Counted from the first letter of the stretch, positions 1 to 6,696 are shown. The stretch: 10,022 nucleotides of DNA from Larix sibirica (GCA_004151065.3 NWUY0300081396.1:1-10022), one strand, 5' to 3'. Numbers and translations are program-made. The notes: generated by a model from the sequence alone, not told the origin.

Positions 1-4
1 TTGA

Positions 5-214
5 GAATATCCAACTATGGATATTACAGAGATGGTGGATGGTCGTGTCAATGAGGAGGAGATGGTGGCGGGTCGGTTGGGTGTGGAGGAATAGATACTG
101 GCTACTCGTCATGGTGAGTTGGAAAAGTAGGAGGAGTTGAATCATGAGATGTGGTCGAGGCTCCGCCATGGTGAGGAGGAGGAGGTTGAGGTTGATGCAC
201 CGATTGCAAAAATT
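5..214 (+). pseudogene. Glu-rich unrecognised coding remnant with two in-frame stops
   Basis: One frame reads as protein-like from a stop at 2-4 onward. It includes an ATG at 17 (MDITEMVDGRVNEEEM), then a TAG at 92-94 and another TAG at 128-130. After the second stop the same frame restarts at ATG 137 (MNHEMWSRLRHGEEEEVEV). The composition is acidic and hydrophilic (many E, plus R, V and G) up to about residue 26 of the restarted frame. From about position 215 it becomes T-rich and no longer looks coding, although the frame stays open to 439. The acidic run either side of the stops suggests an old coding sequence, perhaps the C-terminal end of a transposon protein. GAG/GTG triplet richness could also produce this by chance. 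I do not recognise a family, and the left end is cut by the window. Confidence 0.25.
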
Positions 215-293
215 AAGGTTTTTTTTTTGCTTGACGGTTTTTATGGTCGCTGTACAATATTATTTGTGGCAGCATCGGTGCATTTGTGTTTTA

Positions 294-309
294 AACGCAC
301 CGGTGCGTT
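294..309. repeat. Perfect 16-bp GC-rich palindrome
   Basis: AACGCACCGGTGCGTT is an exact inverted repeat with no spacer, lying in AT-rich surroundings. A diverged relative of its right arm, CGGTGCATTTGTGT, lies just upstream at about 276-289, and CGGTGCGTTGTGT at 301-313 is the matching direct copy. The block may be a small duplicated unit in a transposon end or a dimeric protein-binding site. No function can be assigned. Confidence 0.6.
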
Positions 310-340
310 GTGTATGAGGAAACACATTGAAGGAAAATCA

Positions 341-460
341 TCCGCTAAAAGCTCCAGCCGCTCTCCTCCGCTAGTGACCTCCACTATAAATGGATATTTA
401 GGATCTTTTGAGAGGAGCATCCGCTATAACCTCCGTTAAAGGGCCTTTTCCTTGTAGTGA
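341..460 (+). promoter_or_regulatory. Promoter-like segment with TATA-like box and TCCGYTA motifs
   Basis: Four copies of TCCGCTA or TCCGTTA occur at 341-347, 367-373, 420-426 and 432-438, with CTATAAATGG at about 384-393 between them. Repeated short motifs around a TATA box resemble a plant promoter or an LTR U3 region. No coding sequence follows within several hundred bases, so a transposon promoter remnant is as likely as a host promoter. Confidence 0.25.
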
Positions 461-463
461 ACA

Positions 464-1965
464 CGAATTTATACCTTTGATACAATGACCAAAATGATCT
501 CCAACTTCTTTTGGGATCACTTGCATTGCTTATAAATCAATCTTAGTTCAACCCATCACATTTCATAAAACATTCTACCATCTGAGAAGCCCAACTAACG
601 GATCTCTTTTGCTTGCAAAGGGAAGATACTAAAACCTAGAGACAACCAATGTTGGATATTTAAAGCAACCTCAAGTGATACAAAAGGTAGATGCGGGATG
701 ACATGATCAAACACTACAAAATATCCTTATTTTGGATTAAGCTTGTAGAGTCTTTAATACTCAATTACTCATTTACTATGATCTATCTCCGATGAACATC
801 ATTCGCAAATGAACAATTTCTCAAGAGTCAAATAGTCCACTTAACACTCATTGCATGGAGTGATGCTCACAAGGGTGAAGTGATGAGATTGAAATTGGAA
901 AAATGAGTTGCATAATGTCAACCATCACCAATAGGACTTGGCATTCTTATTTGCATCGAAGTTCATCTATGTAATGGGCATCTTGTGTTGTGATTTTGTG
1001 CAAATCTACACCTTTGACATAACAACCAAAATTTGCACACACACTTGGACATTTTTTTAGGGTGAATGTCTCTTCAATGTGATTCCTCTAGTCATGGACT
1101 TAATCGATACCTAACTCTTTATGAGATCAAATCACATTGTTCAATCAATCTTAGTTTAGTGTATTAATTTTAATAAAAACTCCCACAAAACATTATATAT
1201 CTCACAAGGCTAATTGACATCCTTTGCTAACATTAAAATAGTTTAGAGATAATCGATGTTGCAAATACAAGGCCACCTCAATCGACACTAAGGATAAATG
1301 CACTATTATAACACAATCAAAGACAATTTTTTTAAAGGATAAATTCATGCAATATTTAATACTCAAGCCATTCAAGTGACCCATCTTCCACGAGCTTGAA
1401 TAATCCACTTAGTACTTGTTACATTAGGTTATACTCATAGGGGTGAAGAAATACAATTAATGAAATGAATGAGATAGCATCAATCGCCAATTAGAGAATT
1501 GGCATTGATAACCAAGACTTTGCAAGAAGGCCACCCATCTGAATATGACTCTAGCTAAAGTATGCTTAACGATGAAGTTTATCCCATAGTCAACCTTGCT
1601 TAGCATGATAACCCATGAGCAAGAATGATCCATACACAATCATATAATATTATAACAAATTTTTATTTCTACATTAGTAAAGAGACATGCCTTCAATTCA
1701 AAGTCCACTCATACCCAAGGCAAATTTACACCTTGATCTATCTATATTTCAAACTAGAAACAAACATAATAAAAATTAAAACATTTTGAATTGAATTGGT
1801 ATATAAGATTCCATGCACAAACACATCCAACTTACTCCATAAATTGCTATATGACAATACAACAGCGCTTTAAAACCTTCACAAGCCACCTTCAGTGAAA
1901 ATTGTTAAAATAATAATTTTCAGTTGTTGGAATTGCATAACAAAGATTTTGAACAAAGTGCTAGG
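464..1965. repeat. Diverged tandem array, period about 600 bp, two fuller copies plus a partial third
   Basis: The same ordered landmarks recur three times. CAAATYTACACCTTTGA-like text starts near 464, 1001 and 1721. ATCAATCTTAGTT occurs at 536 and 1144. A motif like GCCACCTCAATYGAYAC occurs near 665, 1272 and 1886. TTTAATACTCAA occurs at 753 and 1355. AGGGGTGAAG or AAGGGTGAAG occurs near 871 and 1439, and TTGGCATT near 938 and 1500. Landmark offsets of about 537, 568, 602, 607, 608 and 614 show a unit near 600 bp with indels. The third copy retains only its first part and then fades near 1965. No convincing coding content was seen on either strand. It could be a degraded satellite-like array or an internally repeated part of an unrecognised transposon. 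Confidence 0.6.
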
Positions 1966-2088
1966 GACTTCCTACACCATTTAAATTAGTAACCTCATTC
2001 TTCTTTACTTTGGAATATATAAATTTTGGAGCCACACACCAAATTTTTCTGGACCTTTTTTTTTCCTTTAATTATTTTAATTCACTAA
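1966..2088. other. AT-rich spacer, nothing recognised
   Basis: The segment holds TTTGGAATATATAAATTTTGG (TATATAAA near 2015) and a run of T just after 2055. If the frame that follows is a real exon, this would be its promoter side, with the TATA-like string about 75 bases before the first ATG. AT-rich sequence gives such strings often, so this is only a possibility. Confidence 0.2.
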
Positions 2089-2460
2089 ATGAACACAATG
2101 AACCTGCTGTTCATTCGCTTTGAGCAAGGTGGTGATTTTATCATTTTTATATTTTTTGAATTTTCTCGAAGGCCTACAATACGGAGGAGAGATTTTTTAA
2201 ACGCCCTCGACAATCTGGCTGCAGAGGTCGATCGAACCCTCGATCTTGTTATCTATCCCCATCAATTCTTTATATTTATCCAAGATTCGCCCATTTTCCT
2301 CACTAAGGCCGTTTTCTGCTACTTCTCAGCTACCTGGAGACCTTTTTTTTTTAATAGGTTCGGTGGAATTCAAGGGTTTCAAATCTTGGGTTCGTGCTCG
2401 GCTCTCAGGGCCGTGGTTAATCAGGTACTATTGATTAATTCATCCGTTTCGCAAAATTGA
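2089..2460 (+). CDS. Unrecognised 123-codon frame, possible first exon of a host gene
   Basis: This is the longest ATG-started frame in the left half of the window, and it sits in a stretch (about 2165-2425) richer in G and C than its surroundings. The protein begins MNTMNLLFIRFEQGGDF, has hydrophobic runs (FIIFIFFEF near residue 18, HQFFIFIQ near 58) and a middle section ALDNLAAEVDRTLDLV. I recognise no domain or signature. A plausible 5' splice site, CAG|GTACTA, lies at 2422-2430, so translation need not run to the TGA at 2458. An overlapping frame from ATG 2246 (MLSIPINSLYLSKI) is an alternative. The homopyrimidine runs within it (for example T9 near 2343) fit an untranslated leader exon as well as coding sequence. 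No partner exon can be proven downstream. Confidence 0.25.
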   Translation: MNTMNLLFIRFEQGGDFIIFIFFEFSRRPTIRRRDFLNALDNLAAEVDRTLDLVIYPHQFFIFIQDSPIFLTKAVFCYFSATWRPFFFNRFGGIQGFQILGSCSALRAVVNQVLLINSSVSQN

Positions 2461-2760
2461 TGTTTTCCTGATATATAATTCTGTAAGATATAAACTCTCA
2501 CTGGAGAAAGCCAGAAGAACGACGAAACTATTATATTCTGTCGACAAGGGTTAGGATTGCGCTCTGGTTTAAGTGTGTGGCACGAGTTCAATTCCTTTGG
2601 AGTAGCATCAACAGTTTTTTTTACATACAGAACTGAACCATGTCCCAAACTGGTATTTTTCTTCCCTCTTCTTCTTTAAAAAAAAATATTTTATTCCTCA
2701 AAAGTACGGTACATTCGCCGCTGATATTTGATTTTGTCTTCCCTAAATTCCCTGCTTATA
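2461..2760. other. Unassigned sequence, possible intron
   Basis: Nothing coding is recognised. A short string GAGTTCAATTCC near 2584 fits the loose Pol III B-box pattern, but no convincing A box lies at tRNA-like distance, so I do not call a tRNA or SINE. A poly(A) run of about nine bases occurs near 2678. If the upstream frame is an exon ending at 2424, this would be intron sequence. Confidence 0.3.
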
Positions 2761-2962
2761 TTTCACTTTGGTTAGCTTTGGATTATAATGATTGATGTAT
2801 ATTATGACGATTTTTGACCAGGCTTATCAAGATAACGATAATACTGGAAATTGAGTTTATTCTATTTTATTATGGTTATCCTGGCTTAGGATGGTCGGTG
2901 TATGGTGTCATGATTTTCTTTGGAACTTATCCAATGAACCATAATAATGGCTGTTGAATTTA
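2761..2962. repeat. Copies 1 and 2 of a five-member ~100-bp repeat family
   Basis: Copy 1 (2761-2859) starts TTTCACTTTGGTTAG, continues GGATTATAATGATTGAT and closes with AATTGAGTTTA. Copy 2 (about 2882-2962) keeps the second half: TGTCATGATTTTCTTTGG, then AATGAACCATAATAATGGC and a close TGTTGAATTTA. Shared order with the later copies, especially TTATCAA or TTATCCAA, then AATAATGGCTATTGAGTTTA, shows common descent. The two copies lie about 120 bp apart. The family is unknown to me, and no coding meaning was seen. Confidence 0.55.
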
Positions 2963-3277
2963 TTCAATCCATAGCCACAACTTTGAGAAGATAAGTTCAA
3001 TATGCAATATGGTGGGTAGGACGGAAAAAGGTTGAATGAACACATATGAAAGATCTGGAAAGAAGCTAAGTAGCGAAATATACAAAATTATAATGATTTA
3101 ACCCATAAATTTAATATTATATTCCTCGTAAGAAACACATTCGACAACACAATTTTGAATTCCTGGCATTTCCAAAACTCAGGGATAAGCAAAATGATCA
3201 ACTTTTTTTAACCCTAGTTTGAAGTTCTGGTTTGGTCAACAGAACAGTGCAAGACGACGGATTTTTGTTACTATGCA
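2963..3277. other. Unassigned sequence between repeat copies
   Basis: No gene, RNA or recognised element. The stretch is AT-rich, with no frame of note and no obvious relation to the neighbouring repeat copies. Confidence 0.4.
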
Positions 3278-3494
3278 TTTTGGCTAGCTTGGCGTAGAAT
3301 TTGATGAGCGAAGCTCATCAAATGAACAAGAATAATGGTTATTGAGTTTCTTTTATTTGAGTTTGTCTAGATTGGCTTCCAATGGCCGCCGAGCTTATCA
3401 AATTAACATTGACAATGTCCGGCTATTGAGTTTAAAGCTTTAGAAATGGAATGTGTACCAGAATTATTCTTTGCTCTTTCTCTGAATTCACTTG
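3278..3494. repeat. Copies 3 and 4 of the five-member ~100-bp repeat family
   Basis: Copy 3 (3278-3349) reads TTTGGCTAGCTTGG, then a hairpin, then AATGAACAAGAATAATGG and TTATTGAGTTT. Copy 4 starts at about 3365 with GTCTAGATTGGCTTCCAATG, continues GAGCTTATCAAATTAACATT and GGCTATTGAGTTTA to 3434. Its similarity to copy 5 extends on to about 3494 (TTAAAGCTTTAGAAATGG, later CTTTCTCTGAATTCA). Copies 3 and 4 are almost adjacent, about 87 bp start to start. Copy 3 lacks the central ATGATTGAT block seen in copies 1 and 5. Confidence 0.55.
3299..3323. repeat. Perfect 11-bp hairpin with GAA loop (contains GCGAAGC)
   Basis: ATTTGATGAGC at 3299-3309 and GCTCATCAAAT at 3313-3323 are exact reverse complements around the three bases GAA. 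The centre reads GCGAAGC, a heptamer known from physical studies as an unusually stable DNA mini-hairpin. The right arm matches the GAAGCTTATCAAA text of sister repeat copies, while the left arm is private to this copy. The hairpin therefore appears to have arisen by local change or template switching within repeat copy 3. Confidence 0.8.
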
Positions 3495-3642
3495 TTACTA
3501 TGTTACTTGGGAAGCTGTCTTGGTGTGGTTGTGTGATGATCAATTTGCAGAGGTTGATAAGACAGATTTATGTTGTCAACGGAGTTTTGCTTCAGTCGCG
3601 TGTCTAAACTCCAACCATCAACCAAGTTTGAAAAATGAATTC
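3495..3642. other. Unassigned sequence with a good splice-acceptor-like site
   Basis: The string GATGATCAATTTGCAG followed by AGGTTGATAAGACAG (junction near 3550) resembles a plant 3' splice site with some upstream T richness. A 72-codon frame from 3451 covers it but resembles no family I know. If the frame at 2089-2460 is an exon, this is one candidate for a downstream exon. The sequence alone does not support joining them. Confidence 0.2.
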
Positions 3643-3716
3643 CCCCATTCAATAAGCAATTGGGGCTAGGTGCATGTCTCCCCATTCAATAAGCAATTGG
3701 GGCTAGGTGCATGTCT
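3643..3716. repeat. Exact tandem duplication of a 37-bp unit
   Basis: The unit at 3643-3679 begins CCCCATTCAATAAGCAAT, continues TGGGGCTAGG and ends TGCATGTCT. It is repeated without a mismatch at 3680-3716. Each unit also carries an imperfect inverted pair (CCCCATT against AATTGGGG). Identity of the copies, against the strong divergence of other repeats here, suggests a recent slippage or repair event. Confidence 0.9.
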
Positions 3717-3924
3717 TGGGGTTATGTTGATGAAAGTGTACAGCCTGTTGTTGGTAGCTTAGCCAAACCAAAGTGCTTGTGATTAATGGTTATAACTTAT
3801 CATTCAAGGGCCATCTTGCTCGTTAAAACAGGCTGTCTCTGGTGTGTGACGAATTTGGGTAAATTGTAATGCTTTTAAAGTTTAAAGGAGGCGGTTTAAA
3901 AAAATAGTAGTTACCCTGGTTCTA
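3717..3924. other. Unassigned sequence
   Basis: No gene or element was recognised in this stretch between the 37-bp duplication and repeat copy 5. Frames are short on both strands. Confidence 0.4.
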
Positions 3925-4078
3925 TTTCACTTTGGCTAGATTGGATTGCAATGATTGATATATTTTGTCATGATTTCCTACGAAGCTTATTAAATTTAAA
4001 TGATAATGGCTATCAAGTTTAAAACTTCAGAGTGATAGTGGCATTGAACATGTTTTTTTCTTTCGCTTAATTCATATG
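3925..4078. repeat. Copy 5 of the five-member ~100-bp repeat family
   Basis: It starts TTTCACTTTGGCTAGATTGG at 3925, aligning with copy 1 at 2761. It passes ATGATTGATATATTTTGTC and GAAGCTTATTAAATTTAAAT, and reaches TATCAAGTTTA at 4021. Similarity to copy 4 continues into TTAAAACTTCAGAGTG and CTTTCGCTTAATTCA, ending near 4078. It is the fullest member and the best template for a consensus. The spacing of the five copies is irregular (about 120, 400, 87 and 560 bp). Confidence 0.55.
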
Positions 4079-4509
4079 ATAGTTGAGATGGTAATGTAGC
4101 AAATATTATTAACTGAAGCATTATTATTATTTTGTTACTATAAGTGATGATGGGTTATATAGACATAGAGTTTAGTAGAGAGACTGCATAGCCTTCATGT
4201 GAGTTAGGACGACACCATCAAACATGAGAAAATAATTATTGTTTGTTCCAAGATGTTATCCACAATGTTAAACTGCTAATCCATGGAAGTTACTCGTAGA
4301 TGGCCATAGGTAGGCAAACGTTTTGGTATACTATCAATGGTTGAGATATCCAAAATGCCATAGTGGTGTTGATGGTAGAAATAGAAGTGAAGAACATGCT
4401 CAGTGTCTTTCTATACCTTTTAACTATAAACACTCACTTACCCCATGGTTGTAATCCTCTAAGATCTTGTTTTGTATGTTGCATGTAAATTCCTTGTTTG
4501 TAGATGAAA
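4079..4509. other. Unassigned AT-rich sequence
   Basis: About 430 bases with no recognised gene, RNA or mobile element. There is a small (TTA)n run near 4121-4133. Nothing links it clearly to the repeat family on its left or the retroelement on its right. Confidence 0.4.
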
Positions 4510-4645
4510 GTTTTATAGAAATAGAATGTCAACTAGTGGAATCAGATATCTATTTGTGCATCGGTGGCCAGGGGATGGTTTTATAGAATTAGATGGTCAA
4601 CAAGTGGAATTGGATGTCTGTCTAGATTCTATGTATCAACCCACT
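4510..4645. repeat. Diverged 68-bp tandem repeat
   Basis: GTTTTATAGAAATAGAATG at 4510 recurs as GTTTTATAGAATTAGATGG at 4578. It is followed in both by GTCAACWAGTGGAATYRGAT and an ATCTAT or GTCTGT block. The offset is 68 bp. The pair lies just outside the inferred outer edge of the copia LTR and may be flanking host DNA or part of an adjacent element. Confidence 0.7.
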
Positions 4646-4755
4646 GTCAAAAATCAGACCATGGCAAGAAGATTTTGAACTCTTGAATCTAACTTAAAAG
4701 TGTAGATCGCTAAAACTTAAAACACCAATCAAAATTTCTGCTATGGATTACTTTA

Positions 4756-4789
4756 GCCTACAAACACACACCGCCTACAAACACACACC
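4756..4789. repeat. Exact 17-bp tandem duplication in the LTR
   Basis: GCCTACAAACACACACC occurs at 4756-4772 and again at 4773-4789 without mismatch. It falls downstream of the LTR TATA box on the minus strand, in the R/U5 part. It is probably a slippage event. In an intact family member it could serve as a length marker. Confidence 0.85.
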
Positions 4790-4931
4790 GCTGATCATTA
4801 AAACACCAAACATGTAAATCTGGACATTCAAAACAGCATTACAGATTTGCTGTTAAATCTGAAAACAAAAAGCTAAATGCTACAGCTCAAAACTCAAACT
4901 CTTGAACGATAAAGTGGTGTGCCCTGTTTCT

Positions 4932-4939
4932 CCTTTATA
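4932..4939 (-). promoter_or_regulatory. LTR TATA box
   Basis: The minus strand reads GTCTATAAAGGAG, a good plant TATA box, about 550 bases into the LTR. Transcription would start roughly 25-35 bases further on, near 4900. The position fits the usual U3/R layout of copia LTRs and supports the LTR call. Confidence 0.55.
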
Positions 4940-5087
4940 GACTAGGAAGAAGAACAGGTACAATGAATCTGGACACATGCACAATAGCGACTATACTGGC
5001 AGTATTAACTCCCAACCCTAGTGCACCTTCCTTACATGGATAACCGAGCCAATTAAGGTGCAGCTGTACTTGGAGGTAGACTGAGTT

Positions 5088-5149
5088 ATGCATGCATGCA
5101 TCCTCTTAGAGATCTGTACCCTTCAGTGAGCTGGGAATCCACATGCATG
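5088..5149 (-). promoter_or_regulatory. RY-type CATGCA motif cluster in LTR U3
   Basis: ATGCATGCATGCAT at 5088-5101 and CATGCATG at 5142-5149 are tandem or palindromic forms of the RY core CATGCA, which plant B3 factors of the ABI3/FUS3/LEC2 type bind in seed promoters. They lie 150-220 bases upstream of the LTR TATA box on the minus strand. The sites are plain in the sequence, but regulatory use by this element is inference. Confidence 0.4.
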
Positions 5150-5480
5150 AGTGCCTTTGCCAACATAGGAAACTGCATCCCCTAATTGTGCATTCAACTT
5201 TTAAATAAAGCAAAAAACAAATTTAGAACTGAACTGCCGAATATGGAAAAGGCATCTAAAATTGGAACTGGACTGAGGATGGTGCATTCATACACCCACC
5301 ATCTTTCTCTCCTCCATAACTGCCCCATGTGCCCCCTATCTATCTGTCCTGCATAAATGCCACATGCACCGTCATAACTGCTGTATGGAACATGGAAAGG
5401 AGGGCGTGTTACTGTATGGTACTATGTTGGAAGAAGAAAGGTGTTGTAGTGAACACCGTCCAAGCTACACACATGTAAAA

Positions 5481-6562
5481 CTAACACTCCCTCTTAGCAA
5501 GGGAAGTGTTCTCTAGCTCACCAACCATCTTTTTGAACATCTCAAGCTTCCTTACTGCTAGGGGCTTGGTCAAGATATCTGCAACCTATTGATATGTAGG
5601 AGTGTATTGAAAAGCCATACTTCCCTTCTACGCCTTGCCTTTGATGAAGTGGCACCTAATCTCAATATGCTTGGATTGACCATGATACACTAGATTCTTA
5701 GAGAGTCTGATACAACTTTGATTGTCACAGTAAATCATGGTAATGTCCAAAATCTAATTTGTCAACTATACCAACAACTTGCGAAGCTAGTTGGCTTCAC
5801 CACTAGTAGAGTTGGTTGCCATGTACTTTGCTTTTGTTGAACTAAGTTCAATTGAAGCCTGCTTCCTATTGAACTACGAAACCATACTAGAACATAAACC
5901 GAAGCAAAATGCTCTTCTCGTCACTAGCACTACCCGCCTAATTAGAATCTTTAAACCCATGCAATATCAACTTTCCATAACCAACATATCTTAGACCAAA
6001 ATGAACTGTGCCCTTCAACTACTAAAGCACATGTTTTGTAGCAACCCAATGGACCTGCATGGGCTCCACCATATATTGGCTAAAGGTGTTGACTACAAAA
6101 CAAATGTTAGGTTTGTTTTTTACCAGATACATGAGGGAACCTATCAACTGCCTGTAGACAAATGGATCAATCCAATCTGAACCAAAATCAACAAAGATTT
6201 GCCACCATAGGAATAGCCATGGGCTTATAGTCCATCATCTGAAATTTCTTCAGATTCTCAACTACAAACTTACCTTATCCAAGTGAGTCCTCACTTGGAC
6301 TTTGCCACACCTCTAGACCCAAAAAGTAGTGCATCAAGTTGATGTCCTTCATATCAAATTCTCTCGCCAACTCTACCTTGCAACATGGTACGCGTTTCTC
6401 TGAACTTCTTGCAAGTATAAAATCGTCTACATACAAGACTAAAGCAAGTATATTAGATTCATCAGTCAAATAGTCAAGATTGGAATCTACATCTGTTTTA
6501 GTGAAAACCAAACTTAAAAGATACTCATTGATCTTGGAGTGCCATGCACGTGGTAACACCAT
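5481..6562 (-). pseudogene. Ty1/copia pol remnant: reverse transcriptase C-terminal half plus RNase H
   Basis: An open part from ATG 6562 to 6275 reads PRAWHSKINEYLLSLVF, then TDESNILALVLYVDDFIL with the catalytic YVDD at 6433-6422 (residues 44-47). It continues AREFDMKD and MHYFLGLEVWQSPSED. Continuing leftward across stops and frameshifts the usual order follows: a KPMAIPM block near 6225, DRFPHVSG/NICFVVNTF-type text, the YCDNQSCIRLSKN block of RNase H (about 5740-5700), SKHIEIRCHFIK, VADILTKPL (about 5586-5559) and the C-terminus NTSLAKREC before TAG at 5483-5481. In-frame TAGs interrupt the RNase H part, one after HFIKGKA and one before VADILTKPL. A deletion of about ten bases near 6557 removes GLKQA before PRAW. 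Family identity is firm, and function is lost. Confidence 0.9.
5487..5495 (-). other. Polypurine tract at the 3' LTR
   Basis: The minus strand reads AAGAGGGAG directly before TGTTAG. This purine run primes plus-strand DNA synthesis in LTR elements. It also encodes KRE of the polyprotein C-terminus, so the pol stop codon TAG (5483-5481) lies inside the first six bases of the LTR. Confidence 0.75.
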
Positions 6563-6688
6563 ACAATGATACTTTTATGGAAGGATCAATTTTTGTTCAC
6601 TTGTCTCTTTGAGGAGGCATACTCCCAATGAGCTAAGCTTCAATACAATAATATTCCCACACATGATTCATAAGGAGGGCTCCATCTT

Positions 6689-6696
6689 TATTTATA
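6689..6696 (-). promoter_or_regulatory. TATA-like box in the LTR-like segment
   Basis: The minus strand reads AGCTATCTATAAATAAAGATGG. The match to the plant TATA consensus is good, but the region is AT-rich and no intact transcription unit lies downstream. If used it would read into the truncated pol remnant. Confidence 0.3.

Larger units (their letters stand above)
4662..5486 (-). repeat. Copia 3' LTR (outer boundary approximate)
   Basis: The LTR starts with TGTTAG (minus strand, 5486-5481) immediately after a polypurine tract, exactly where copia LTRs begin. Reading leftward there is a long U3 of about 550 bp, a TATA box at 4939-4932, then an R/U5 part of roughly 270 bp with T-rich tracts. 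The end is placed at CTTGCCA (minus), complementary to TGGCAAG at 4662, because LTRs end in CA. No second copy is present to confirm it. U3 contains palindromic CATGCATG motifs, and U5 has a 17-bp duplication. Confidence 0.55.
4662..6562 (-). mobile_element. Truncated Ty1/copia LTR retrotransposon (RT, RNase H, 3' LTR)
   Basis: On the minus strand the order is reverse transcriptase, RNase H, polypurine tract, LTR. This is the 3' half of a copia element. Capsid, protease, integrase and the front of reverse transcriptase are missing, as are a primer-binding site and a matching second LTR. The internal edge near 6556 falls just before the PRAW motif. The outer LTR edge at 4662 is a guess from a TG/CA dinucleotide and could be off by tens of bases. 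Stops and frameshifts show the copy is old and cannot make protein. Confidence 0.8.

Noticed and set aside
1202-1639. Minus-strand frames of 68 and 60 codons within the 600-bp array.
   Set aside because: They are not preserved between array copies, so there is no sign of coding constraint.
1896-1922. Stem TGAAAATT/AATTTTCA.
   Set aside because: An 8-bp AT-rich stem with an 11-base loop is expected by chance in sequence of this composition.
2520-2600. Possible tRNA-derived SINE (B-box-like GAGTTCAATTCC near 2584).
   Set aside because: The loose B-box pattern fits, but no acceptable A box lies at the right distance, and no tail or target-site duplication is visible.
4640-4662. Primer-binding-site-like TGGTCTGATTTTTG on the minus strand just past the LTR end.
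   Set aside because: It shares only a few bases with the initiator-tRNA-Met site TGGTATCAGAGC, and a 3' LTR should not be followed by one.
452-5456. Shared 13-mer TTGTAGTGAACAC at 452-464 and 5444-5456, suggesting a common element end.
   Set aside because: About one shared 13-mer is expected by chance in a window this size, and the flanking bases do not align further.
5791-5994. Plus-strand 67-codon frame.
   Set aside because: It lies antisense to the RNase H part of the copia remnant, whose motifs are clear on the minus strand, so it is a shadow frame.
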